Below, piece after piece: positions 13,584 to 20,471 of a stretch of 26,785 nucleotides of DNA (positions are counted from its first letter, which is position 1; every line of letters starts with the position of its first letter). A program made the position numbers and the translations under genes. Under the pieces are notes generated by a model that saw nothing but the letters and a program-made list of their open reading frames with translations, was not told the origin of the DNA and searched no databases. Source of the DNA: DASWKG01 sp036396755 (GTDB lineage: Bacteria > Actinomycetota > UBA4738 > CALAEC01); contig DASWKG010000105.1 in the NCBI GenBank assembly GCA_036396755.1, positions 1 through 26,785 on the forward strand, in the 5' to 3' direction.

Positions 13584-16334
13584 ATGCGTGTACGAGTGTT
13601 CGTAACCGTCTCCGCCCTGGCGCTTGCCGGGCTGCCGTGGGGCCCCGCCGGGGCCCAGGTTCCGGACGTCGTGGCCCGGGACGTGGAGCCGGTGATCCTG
13701 ACCGGCGCGCAGGTCCCCACATGGTCGCGCCTGGCGGCGACCGGTGTGGCCGACACCTACCCTGCCGGCACCACGGTCGGCGACCGCGACGCGCACCACG
13801 GGACCATCACCGTGCCGCCCGACGCGCGGGCCGGCGTCGCCGTCGGCCAGATCGCGGCCTACCGCTTCGAGCGGGGCCGCTGGGTCGAGATCCCCGTGCA
13901 GGTCGACGAGCGCTACCCCTACTTCCTCGCGAACGGGAGCTCCGACTTCGCCTTCTACTCCACCGTCGACGAGGAGCTGACCTACGCGTGGGGCGACGAG
14001 AGCTGGCTGAAGACGGCCGGGCAGTGCGAGGCCGCGTATCCGCCGAGCGTCGGCCCGGTTCCCGACCCGGTCCCGACCCTCGACGACGACGACGAGATCG
14101 TGTTCATGGCCTCCGACGCGGGCGATATCGCCCCCGCCGGCACCGCGGGACCGCCCGGAACCGGCCCTGCGCGTCAGCAGGTCACGATCGCCGATCCGCT
14201 CGACCCCTCCAGCGTCCGCCACGTCTATCTCTTCCTGCAGCCCGGCGGGTCGTCTTTCGATGCCTCGACCGGCTACGTCTCCTACGACCGCGACGCGAAC
14301 GCCGACGAGTACATCGACCGCTACAGCATCAGGCGCGACGACCCCGAGACGCTCGGCGTCTCGAACACCGGCTACGGCCCGAACCTCTCCGGCACCGTGT
14401 GCCGCACGGCGAAGGACGACGGCTATCCCGACGTCGCCGATGGCGAGCCGCGGCCATCGAGCGACCGCTTCCCGCGCGACGGCGTGACGGTCTCGACCGA
14501 CGCGTATCGCTGGTACGCCTCGGGGCGGTGGATGGTCCGCTCGATGCAGGTCGCGAGGCCGGGCCAGGCGGGAACCTACGGCCCCGACCTGATCGACCGA
14601 TGGAAGGGCCGCGCGTTCCAGCAGAGCCCGGACTCGACCATCTCCGTGGTCGGCTTCGAGGACGAGCAGATCAACTGGGAGGCGAACTCGACGTTGCTCG
14701 GCGAGCTGGCGGGCCCGGTGCGCGCGATCCGTGAGACCTGGGGCGCGGATTCCGGGACCAACGTGACCAAGACGGAGACCTTCTACCGCGACGCGATCAC
14801 CTACCGCTACCACGTGCGCGTGCACCCCATCCCCCCCGATGGCCTCTACACCTCGTGGGACTACAACAAGGGCGTCGCCGTGAAGTACTACAACGCGATC
14901 AAGCCCGACGGCGTGGCGATCGACGGCGTCAACGACGACGTCGGCAACGTCGACGACGTGGGCGGGACCCCGGCCTTCTTCGACGCGCCGGACCCCACCT
15001 TCAACGTCCCGCTCGCGATGGAGAACTGGGAGCAGGTATCGGGGAAGGACGACGCCGGCTCGCTCGTGTACACGATCGAGATGATGGGGCCGACGAGCGC
15101 CGAGAACCCGCTCGTGTTCCCGTACTACCGCGACGACAAGTGCCTCGACGACGGAACGGGTGACGACCCGGTGCGGCGGCCGTGGCCGGGAGAGACGTCC
15201 ACCGACCAGCGCGTGAAGGACGGCTACGCGCAGAACGCCGGGAAGCCCTACGACCAGGTCACCTGCGACGAGAAGCAGGGCGCCTGGGGGAGCCACGGCA
15301 TCCACTACTTCTTCACGGGCGACACCGACAACGCGTTCGGCCCCAAGACCACGACCGAGATCGACGCCCAGCAGTGGCAGTTCGCCGTGCCGACGGCCCA
15401 GCCGTCGTCGGTGGGGGAGCCCTACGCGAACACCGTGCGGGCGAAGCTGCGGGCGGCGGTCGTCGAGCAGGGGAACACGCCGGGCCCCGCGGGGCCGCCG
15501 GCCGCGACGCAGGTGGTGGCGGCGGACGTCACACGGGACGGCGACACGCTCGTCGTCCATGGCGACGCGATCTTCGGCGGAACCTTCCCCGTGAGCGTGG
15601 GGAGCGACCCGGCCGGCGACACGGCTCATCCGTTCCCGGCCGAGCTCGGCTACGACCTCACGGAGGCGTTCATCTCCCAGCCCGATCCGGCGACGGGCGA
15701 CCTCGTCTTCCGCCTCGATCTCGCCGACCTGCCGCCGAGCGGGACCCTGCCCGAGGTGGCGCGCTACTTCTGGGACTTCGGCGCTCGCGACGGCGACGGC
15801 GTGACGCTGCTCACGATCGACGGCAAGCTCACCGACGTGGTTCGCCGCCAGCGCACCGAGTCGCCGGTGTTCATCCTGCAGGGCAACTGCGCGACCGACG
15901 CGAACAACGTCATCACCTGCGAGGACGTGGCCCTGCTGCCGACGGTCATCGACGGCGAGGCCAACTCGATCCTGATCACGATCCCCCGCACGGTCCTCGA
16001 GGACCAGCTCGACGCGGGCCTCGAGGGGACCGTGATCGAGGCCGCCGAGATCTTCGAGGGCATCTCCACCGCCCCGGCCGCGTACTTCTCGCCGGCGGCC
16101 GCCGGCGACGTGCTCGCACAGGAGAGCATCTACGCGGCTGCGGCCCCGCAGGTCTCGATCGGCCTGGTGGAGGCGGGGGAGCCCTCGACCTATGTCAGCG
16201 CGGCGGCCCCCGGTGAAGGGGGCGGCTTCGAAAGCGCGATCGACGTCGCGGGCCTCACCGGGCCCTACGAGGTCGTCATCCGCGCCTGCTACGGCAACAA
16301 CTGCGACGAGCAGCGCATCCCCATCGAGCTGTAG
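13584..16334 (+). CDS. Large secreted protein of unknown function
   Basis: The 916-residue protein begins MRVRVFVTVSALALAGLPWG, a signal peptide with probable cleavage after AGA (near residue 24). The frame is open back to 13488, but ATG 13584 yields the signal peptide. The mature part is rich in Asp, Gly, Pro and aromatic residues, has few cysteines, and shows Asp clusters such as LDDDDEIVF, DDVGNVDDVGG and DRDANADEY that could bind calcium. No enzyme motif or transmembrane anchor was recognised. The last 60 residues end in YEVVIRACYGNNCDEQRIPIEL, which resembles the end of the protein encoded at 26306, so a shared C-terminal beta domain is likely. It sits alone between two tRNA genes. Function unknown; secretion is well supported. 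Confidence 0.85.
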   Translation: MRVRVFVTVSALALAGLPWGPAGAQVPDVVARDVEPVILTGAQVPTWSRLAATGVADTYPAGTTVGDRDAHHGTITVPPDARAGVAVGQIAAYRFERGRWVEIPVQVDERYPYFLANGSSDFAFYSTVDEELTYAWGDESWLKTAGQCEAAYPPSVGPVPDPVPTLDDDDEIVFMASDAGDIAPAGTAGPPGTGPARQQVTIADPLDPSSVRHVYLFLQPGGSSFDASTGYVSYDRDANADEYIDRYSIRRDDPETLGVSNTGYGPNLSGTVCRTAKDDGYPDVADGEPRPSSDRFPRDGVTVSTDAYRWYASGRWMVRSMQVARPGQAGTYGPDLIDRWKGRAFQQSPDSTISVVGFEDEQINWEANSTLLGELAGPVRAIRETWGADSGTNVTKTETFYRDAITYRYHVRVHPIPPDGLYTSWDYNKGVAVKYYNAIKPDGVAIDGVNDDVGNVDDVGGTPAFFDAPDPTFNVPLAMENWEQVSGKDDAGSLVYTIEMMGPTSAENPLVFPYYRDDKCLDDGTGDDPVRRPWPGETSTDQRVKDGYAQNAGKPYDQVTCDEKQGAWGSHGIHYFFTGDTDNAFGPKTTTEIDAQQWQFAVPTAQPSSVGEPYANTVRAKLRAAVVEQGNTPGPAGPPAATQVVAADVTRDGDTLVVHGDAIFGGTFPVSVGSDPAGDTAHPFPAELGYDLTEAFISQPDPATGDLVFRLDLADLPPSGTLPEVARYFWDFGARDGDGVTLLTIDGKLTDVVRRQRTESPVFILQGNCATDANNVITCEDVALLPTVIDGEANSILITIPRTVLEDQLDAGLEGTVIEAAEIFEGISTAPAAYFSPAAAGDVLAQESIYAAAAPQVSIGLVEAGEPSTYVSAAAPGEGGGFESAIDVAGLTGPYEVVIRACYGNNCDEQRIPIEL

Positions 16335-16414
16335 CCCGGCTGCCGAGTCGCTCGGCCGAGGTGACTGCTAGAATCACTCTCCTTGGGCCGTGGGGTAACG
16401 GTAGCCCGGCTGCC
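16331..16414 (+). repeat. 14-base direct repeat: tRNA-Gln fragment duplicated upstream
   Basis: GTAGCCCGGCTGCC occurs at 16331-16344, covering the stop codon of the large secreted protein, and again at 16401-16414 inside tRNA-Gln (D arm to anticodon stem). The copies are exactly 70 bases apart. It could be a relic of a duplicated tRNA or chance. Confidence 0.35.
16366..16374 (+). promoter_or_regulatory. Extended -10 promoter of tRNA-Gln
   Basis: TGC followed by TAGAAT (16369-16374) is an extended -10 ending 9 bases before the tRNA start, so the leader would be only about 2-3 bases. No -35 is needed in this promoter type and none is evident. Confidence 0.55.
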
Positions 16415-16454
16415 TCTGGAGCAGCTAGTCTTGGTTCGAATCCAGGCGGCCCAG
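16384..16454 (+). tRNA. tRNA-Gln (anticodon CTG)
   Basis: The 71-base tRNA has acceptor TGGGCCG pairing with CGGCCCA, anticodon arm CTGC-CTCTGGA-GCAG carrying CTG for CAG codons, and T arm CTTGG-TTCGAAT-CCAGG. The discriminator is G and CCA is not encoded. The weak first acceptor position (T-A) is typical of bacterial tRNA-Gln. Confidence 0.93.
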
Positions 16455-16467
16455 CTCCTCCCGTCTC

Positions 16468-16709
16468 TCAGATGCTCGCGCCGAAAGTGTCGCAGGACCG
16501 GACCTCGAAGCCCTCGGTGAACCACTGCTTTCGCTGCGCCGACGACCCGTGGGTCCAGGTCTCGGGCCGATCCCCCGCGGGCTGCCGCCTCGCGAGCGTG
16601 GAAGCCGGAACGAACCGTCGAGCCGCGACAGCTCGCCGAGGGGACTGCCGGAGCCGTCCCCCCGGCGGTCCTCGATCATCCCCTTGCCGCGACCGCGACG
16701 CCACCGCAT
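16468..16709 (-). pseudogene. Neutral zinc metallopeptidase (YpfJ-type) pseudogene with large internal deletion
   Basis: ATG at 16709 opens MRWRRGRGKGMIEDRRGDGSG, which matches the conserved N-terminus of YpfJ-type zinc metallopeptidases (MRW...VEDRR). In a different frame, ending at the stop at 16468, the sequence reads PETWTHGSSAQRKQWFTEGFE...CDTF, matching the conserved C-terminus of the same family. Full-length members have roughly 280-300 residues including an HExxH site; here only about 80 codons of space exist and no HExxH is present. The two ends have therefore been joined by an internal deletion with a frameshift, probably between 16570 and 16640. It lies downstream of a hairpin and probably is not expressed. 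The recognition rests on memory of family motifs. Confidence 0.65.
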
Positions 16710-16747
16710 GGTTCCGTCCTTCCCTCATCGCCTCCCGGCACGGCCGC

Positions 16748-16791
16748 GAGCGGCACCGCCCGAGGCGCGGGGAGCGCGGGCGGTGCCGCTC
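16748..16791 (-). terminator. 14-bp perfect inverted repeat downstream of the collagen-like gene
   Basis: GAGCGGCACCGCCC at 16748-16761 is perfectly complementary to 16778-16791, with a 16-base GC-rich loop. The hairpin begins 11 bases after the stop codon of the minus-strand gene at 16803. No T-run follows, so it would be a terminator of the U-tract-less kind often proposed in high-GC actinobacteria, or an mRNA 3'-end stabiliser. Confidence 0.6.
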
Positions 16792-16802
16792 ACCGGACCG
16801 GG

Positions 16803-17387
16803 TTACGAGGCTTGGACCGCCACGAACTGGAAGCCGGCATCGATCGGCGTGACCCCGTCGGCCCCGAACAGTCGAACACTCACGTGCCAGTCTCCGCCCA
16901 CGACGTCGTTGAGCGTGACGTTGGCGATCGGTGCCTGGCCCGGCAATCCCCAGGCGCTCACGGCCACCGCGGGGAAGGCGCTGAAGGTCGCGCCCGGGAA
17001 GTAGAGGTCGAATTCCCCGGGCCCGGTCTTCGTGACCGTGAAGCCGGTGCCGTACTGGGCGCCATCGGTGTAGACGAAGCCGGCGACCGTCGGAACTCCC
17101 GGCCCCGAGGGTCCCGTGGGTCCCTCAGGTCCCTCAGGTCCCTCAGGTCCCTCGGGCCCAGCCGGTCCCGCAGGTCCAGCCGGTCCAGCCGGTCCAGCCG
17201 GTCCGGTCTGGCTCCAGGCGATGTGGGCCTCCGGGTTGTGGCACTCCGCGGCGGAGTCCACCAGGCGGAGCTTGCCGTTCGACTGGTGGTAGCAGCCGTG
17301 GATGGTTCCGTCTCCGCTCGGGATCGCGGTCGCGACCCCCGCCGTGACGATGGCTCCAACGATGAAGCCGAGAAGGATGCGTTTCAC
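16803..17387 (-). CDS. Secreted collagen-like protein with short GPx repeat
   Basis: The 194-residue protein begins with a signal sequence (MKRILLGFIVGAIVTAGVATA). Residues 27-60 (GTIHGCYHQSNGKLRLVD...AAECHNPEAHIAW) are a two-cysteine module frequent in actinobacterial secreted proteins. About twelve collagen-type triplets follow (GPA, GPE, GPT, GPS), then a 90-residue C-terminal domain with beta character (GTGFTVTKTGPGEFDLYFPG, WHVSVRLFGADG) resembling globular heads of bacterial collagen-like proteins. The start is GTG 17387, chosen because AGAAAGGAG lies 5 bases upstream; this also gives the signal peptide directly. It is likely exported and trimeric, by analogy with the family; the binding partner is unknown. 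Confidence 0.85.
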   Translation of the reverse strand: MKRILLGFIVGAIVTAGVATAIPSGDGTIHGCYHQSNGKLRLVDSAAECHNPEAHIAWSQTGPAGPAGPAGPAGPAGPEGPEGPEGPEGPTGPSGPGVPTVAGFVYTDGAQYGTGFTVTKTGPGEFDLYFPGATFSAFPAVAVSAWGLPGQAPIANVTLNDVVGGDWHVSVRLFGADGVTPIDAGFQFVAVQAS

Positions 17388-17418
17388 GGGCCACTCCTTT
17401 CTGTAGGGCGATGGGGCC

Positions 17419-17447
17419 ACGCTAAGGGATACTCGCTCTGCTGTAAA
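17419..17447 (-). promoter_or_regulatory. Promoter of the collagen-like gene
   Basis: TTTACA (17447-17442) and TAGCGT (17424-17419) on the minus strand are separated by exactly 17 bases, a good vegetative-type promoter. The leader of about 25 bases carries a strong ribosome binding site (AAAGGAG). This is the only clear two-box, leadered promoter seen in the window. Confidence 0.55.
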
Positions 17448-17483
17448 GGGGCATCCCCATCCGAACCCGGCGGCCCGGGAGGG

Positions 17484-17489
17484 TAGTCT
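17484..17489 (+). promoter_or_regulatory. -10 element TAGTCT of the HU gene
   Basis: TAGTCT ends 8 bases before the ATG at 17498, giving an expected leader of one or two bases at most. No ribosome binding site is present, so leaderless translation is likely. Confidence 0.45.
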
Positions 17490-17497
17490 TCCCAGCC

Positions 17498-17818
17498 ATG
17501 AACAAGGCAACGCTGGTCGCGGAGGTCGTCGCGAGGACGGGGATCGAGAAGCGGGACGTGGCGCTGGTGGTCGACGAGGTGCTCGAGGTGGTGCGGGGCT
17601 CGGTGGCGAAGGGGGAGCGGGTCACGCTGGCCGGCTTCGGGACCTTCGAGAAGCGGCGCCGCGCGGCCCGCCTCGGCCGCAACCCGCACACCGGCGACGC
17701 GGTGAAGGTCCCGGCCCGAGTCGTACCGTCGTTCCATCCCGGGAAGGCCTTCCGCGAGTCGGTGCTACCGCGGAATCGGAAGCGGGCCGCGACGCGGAAG
17801 CGCCCCACTCGCCGGTAG
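17498..17818 (+). CDS. hup: HU-family nucleoid-associated DNA-binding protein with basic tail
   Basis: The 106-residue protein starts MNKATLVAEVVARTGIEKRD and contains VTLAGFGTFEKRRRAARLGRNPHTGDAVKVPA, the HU/IHF signature with the DNA-intercalating arm RNPHTG. The last 15 residues (RNRKRAATRKRPTRR) form a short lysine/arginine tail, a reduced version of the long basic extension of actinobacterial HU. HU bends and compacts DNA as a dimer. Dimer type (homo or hetero) cannot be told from this window. It is separated from the collagen-like gene by a divergent promoter region. Confidence 0.94.
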   Translation: MNKATLVAEVVARTGIEKRDVALVVDEVLEVVRGSVAKGERVTLAGFGTFEKRRRAARLGRNPHTGDAVKVPARVVPSFHPGKAFRESVLPRNRKRAATRKRPTRR

Positions 17819-17823
17819 CTGCG

Positions 17824-18030
17824 CTACATCGTGACGATGTGGAGCGAGCGGGCCACCTTCCGGCCCGACTCCTCGGCCAGGTCGAACTTCACGCGCTGGC
17901 CGATGCGCAGCGACCGGACGCCGGAGCCCTCGAGGGACCCGGCGTCGTAGTGGACCTCCTCTGCATCGTCCATGAGGAGGGTCCCGGAACGGGTCTCCGA
18001 GTCGTAGTGCTTGATGGTTCCCTGGGGCAC
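17824..18030 (-). CDS. Cold-shock-domain-like small protein
   Basis: The 68-residue protein (PQGTIKHYDSETRSGTLLMDD... LEGSGVRSLRIGQRVKFDLAEESGRKVARSLHIV) follows the cold-shock domain pattern: GT(V/I)K start, SGVRSLRIGQRVKFD in the middle, ending in a conserved strand. The RNA-binding motifs are altered: RNP1 (normally KGFGFI) is RSGTLLM, and RNP2 (normally VFVH) is EVHYD, so most of the nucleic-acid-stacking aromatics are missing. A good ribosome binding site (AGGAGG) precedes the GTG start, 9 bases after cofC ends, so the two share a message. Binding of RNA is therefore uncertain; the fold is likely. Confidence 0.72.
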   Translation of the reverse strand: MPQGTIKHYDSETRSGTLLMDDAEEVHYDAGSLEGSGVRSLRIGQRVKFDLAEESGRKVARSLHIVTM

Positions 18031-18039
18031 GCCCGCCTC

Positions 18040-18684
18040 CTACGCCTGCTTCTGCACGGGAAGTCTCGCCGCGATGCCCATGTCGAGGCAAATCGCGCGG
18101 GTGCGCCGCCCCGCGCTCCACGACAGGAGCGAGGGGATGTCCTCCGGCCGGTCGAGATCGAAGGCCAGCTCGGGGGCCCGGACCTCGGCGAACGGCACGC
18201 CGAGCTGGTCGGCGGTGTCGCGGTGCTTGCGGAACGATTCGGTGCCGAATCGCGCCGGGATCACCGACGGCGGCCGTCGCAGCAGCACGTTCGTGCCGGC
18301 GTCGGAGGCGGAGGGAGCGGCGACGACCGGCCCGAGCGTGTGGAGCGCCTTCGCGAGAGCGGTCGGCGTGAGCATCGGCAGGTCGCCGAGGACGATCGCG
18401 AGCGCCTCCGCGCGCCCCGCCTCTTCCTCCACCTGCGAGATCGCTGTGAGCAGGCCCGGGTCCTCCTCCTCGACCGGCCGCGCGCGCCTGCGGGCGGCCG
18501 CCTCCAGCACCGACTCGTCGGGGGAGACGACCCACACCTGCCAGCCCGCCATCGCCTGGCAGGCGTCGAGGACGTCGTCGAGCATCGCGAGCGTGAGCGC
18601 GGCTCGCTCCATCGGGGTGAGCATGCCCGCCAGGCGACCCTTCGCCCGCCCGAGGGACTTCACCGGCACCGCGATCACGCGCAT
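18040..18684 (-). CDS. cofC: CofC/FbiD-type guanylyltransferase (coenzyme F420 biosynthesis)
   Basis: The 214-residue nucleotidyltransferase transfers GMP to 2-phospholactate or phosphoenolpyruvate, an early step of F420 synthesis. It shows the family start VIAVPVKSLGRAKGRLAGMLTPMERAALTLAML, VVSPDE, IVLGDLPMLTP for metal binding, and a substrate region DAGTNVLLRRPPSVIPARFG.ESFRKH, then FDLDRPEDI near the C-terminus. F420 production is typical of Actinomycetota and many archaea. The ATG has a -10-like TAGCAT 9 bases upstream. It is divergent from plsC. Whether it uses phosphoenolpyruvate (FbiD) or phospholactate (CofC) is not decidable by eye. Confidence 0.9.
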   Translation of the reverse strand: MRVIAVPVKSLGRAKGRLAGMLTPMERAALTLAMLDDVLDACQAMAGWQVWVVSPDESVLEAAARRRARPVEEEDPGLLTAISQVEEEAGRAEALAIVLGDLPMLTPTALAKALHTLGPVVAAPSASDAGTNVLLRRPPSVIPARFGTESFRKHRDTADQLGVPFAEVRAPELAFDLDRPEDIPSLLSWSAGRRTRAICLDMGIAARLPVQKQA

Positions 18685-18693
18685 GGGGACGTC

Positions 18694-18699
18694 ATGCTA
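18694..18699 (-). promoter_or_regulatory. -10 element TAGCAT of cofC
   Basis: TAGCAT on the minus strand ends 9 bases before the ATG at 18684. No purine-rich ribosome binding site lies between, so the mRNA probably has a leader of only a few bases. Confidence 0.45.
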
Positions 18700-18771
18700 G
18701 TCCCGCCCGGGGCCCGAGGGAACTACCCTCGACCGTGTCCCGCTCCCCGGCGGGGCACCCTCCCTCGCCGG

Positions 18772-18777
18772 TAGAAT
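18772..18777 (+). promoter_or_regulatory. -10 element TAGAAT of the plsC-gpsA operon (leaderless type)
   Basis: TAGAAT is followed by exactly 6 bases and ATG 18784, with no ribosome binding site. The sequence 17 bases further upstream is GC-rich and has no -35 resemblance. Confidence 0.55.
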
Positions 18778-18783
18778 GGCCCG

Positions 18784-19458
18784 ATGCGACCCGTCGAGCC
18801 CTGGCTGCGCCTTGCGGAATCGGTCCTGATCCCGCCCATCGCGGTGTGGTTCCGCTGGCACTTCGAGGGCATGGAGCTGATACCGCCCCACGGCCCCGCG
18901 CTGGTGGCGGCCAACCACATCTCGTATTTCGATCCGCTCGGGCACGGCTACTTCATCGAGAAGGCCGGCCGTCGCCCGCGGTTCCTCGCCAAGGCCGAGC
19001 TCTACAAGAACCCGGTCGTCGGGAAGGTGCTCACCGGAGCGGGGCAGATCAGGGTCGAGCGCGGCACCGGTGATCACGCGCCGGTCGACAACGCCCTCGA
19101 CGCGCTGAACCGGGGGAAGCTCGTCGTGGTCTACCCCGAGTCCACGATCACGAAGAACGAGGATTCCTCCCCGATGCAGGGCAAGAGCGGCATCGCGCGG
19201 CTGGCGCTGGCCGCGCACACGCCCGTGATCCCGGTGGCGATCTGGGGCTCCCAGCACGTGTGGCAGCGGACCGGCAAGCGGAGCCTCAAGTTCGGCCGCC
19301 CGATCTGGGTGAAGGCCGGCCCGCCGATCGACTTCTCCGACCGCGAGGACGGGCGCGACGATCCGAAGGTGCTCCGCGGCGTCGTCGACGACGTGATGAA
19401 GGAGCTCGGCGTGCTGGTCGAGGACCTGCGCGCGCGATACCCGGAGCGCTGGCGGTGA
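18784..19458 (+). CDS. plsC: 1-acyl-sn-glycerol-3-phosphate acyltransferase (PlsC family)
   Basis: The 224-residue protein carries the acyltransferase motifs NHISYFDP (His45, Asp50), GQIRVERG, the phosphate-binding YPESTIT (in place of the usual FPEGTRS) and VIPVAIWGSQ. Family members acylate lysophosphatidic acid to phosphatidic acid at the membrane. The N-terminal 28 residues are amphipathic without a long transmembrane helix. The gpsA gene, which makes glycerol-3-phosphate, starts inside its stop codon (GTGA), so the operon supplies two steps of phospholipid synthesis. Other lysophospholipid substrates are possible. Confidence 0.9.
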   Translation: MRPVEPWLRLAESVLIPPIAVWFRWHFEGMELIPPHGPALVAANHISYFDPLGHGYFIEKAGRRPRFLAKAELYKNPVVGKVLTGAGQIRVERGTGDHAPVDNALDALNRGKLVVVYPESTITKNEDSSPMQGKSGIARLALAAHTPVIPVAIWGSQHVWQRTGKRSLKFGRPIWVKAGPPIDFSDREDGRDDPKVLRGVVDDVMKELGVLVEDLRARYPERWR

Positions 19459-20471
19459 CCGAACGCGTCGCGGTCATCGGCGCGGGCTCCTGGGGTACCG
19501 CCTTCGCCAGCATCCCCGCCGAGAAGGGCATCGAGACGGTGCTCTGGGCCCGCCGATCCGAGCTGGCCGACGAGATCAACGCGCGGCACCGCAACCCCGA
19601 CTACCTGGGCGACTTCGAGCTGCCGCCGTCGCTGACGGCGACCCACGACATCGAGAAGGCGGTCGACGGCGCGGCCACCGTCGTGATGGCCGTCCCGTCC
19701 CACGCCTACCGGCAGGTGTTCGGCGAGGTGGCGCCGCTGCTCGGCGACGGCGTGCCGGTGGTCTCGCTGACCAAGGGCATCGAGCAGGAGTCGCTCAAGC
19801 GCATGAGCGAGATCATGGCCGAGGTGGGCGGGCTGCCGTCCGAGCGGATGGCCGTCCTCACCGGGCCGAACCTGGCCAAGGAGATCATGAAGCGGATGCC
19901 GGCGGCCTCGGTCGTGGCGTGCCCCGACGTCGAGGTTGCCGAGCGGCTCCAGGGGCTCTTCATGGCGCCCTTCTTCCGCGTGTACACCAACCCCGATCTC
20001 GTGGGGTCCGAGCTGTGCGGGCCCATGAAGAACGTGATCGCGATCGCGGCCGGCATCGCCGACGGCATGGGGTTCGGCGACAACTCCCGGGCATCCCTCA
20101 TCACCCGGGGCCTCGCCGAGGTGACGCGCCTCGGCGCCAAGCTCGGCGGCGACCCGCTCACCTTCTCGGGCCTCGCCGGGATGGGCGACCTCGTCGCGAC
20201 CTGCATCTCCAAGCTCTCTCGGAACCGAACGCTCGGTGAGGAGCTCGGCCGCGGCAGGAAGCTCGAGGACATCATCGGGGAGTCGCGGATGGTGGCCGAG
20301 GGCGTGAAGACCAGCAAGGCCGTCGTCGCCCTCGCGGAGCGTGAGGGGGTCGAGGTGCCGATCAGCGAGCACGTCGTGAAGGTGCTCTACGAGGGTGTGG
20401 CGCCCGCCGACATGGTGATGTCGCTGATGCTTCGCTCCGCCAAGGCGGAGCTCCACGGGATCCGGGAATGA
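19455..20471 (+). CDS. gpsA: NAD(P)-dependent glycerol-3-phosphate dehydrogenase
   Basis: The 338-residue protein reduces dihydroxyacetone phosphate to sn-glycerol-3-phosphate for phospholipids. Near the N-terminus is the dinucleotide loop VAVIGAGSWGTAFA; later come VSLTKGIE, LTGPNLAKEI, the catalytic-lysine segment GPMKNVIAIAAGIADG, the GDNSRASLITRGLAEV signature, and TFSGLAGMGDLVATC.S..SRNR. The GTG start overlaps the plsC stop by four bases. The segment FASIPAEKGIETVLWAR deviates slightly from the usual LA..GH.V.LW.R, but the site residues are intact. The next gene also starts within its stop codon. Confidence 0.95.
   Translation: MTERVAVIGAGSWGTAFASIPAEKGIETVLWARRSELADEINARHRNPDYLGDFELPPSLTATHDIEKAVDGAATVVMAVPSHAYRQVFGEVAPLLGDGVPVVSLTKGIEQESLKRMSEIMAEVGGLPSERMAVLTGPNLAKEIMKRMPAASVVACPDVEVAERLQGLFMAPFFRVYTNPDLVGSELCGPMKNVIAIAAGIADGMGFGDNSRASLITRGLAEVTRLGAKLGGDPLTFSGLAGMGDLVATCISKLSRNRTLGEELGRGRKLEDIIGESRMVAEGVKTSKAVVALAEREGVEVPISEHVVKVLYEGVAPADMVMSLMLRSAKAELHGIRE

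Noticed and set aside
13551..15629. 692-codon open frame on the minus strand opposite the large secreted protein
   Set aside because: Arg/Val/Gly/Asp-rich shadow of the plus-strand gene; no start signal and no motif. The plus strand has a signal peptide and balanced composition.
17101..17209. Short tandem DNA repeats (GGTCCCTCA, GGTCCAGCC) resembling a minisatellite or CRISPR-like array
   Set aside because: Units are 9 bases, without spacers, and encode GPE and GPA collagen triplets in frame; this is coding repetition.
19131..20456. 441-codon minus-strand frame opposite plsC and gpsA
   Set aside because: The plus strand encodes two well-recognised enzymes with intact motifs; the antisense frame is His/Arg-rich and featureless.
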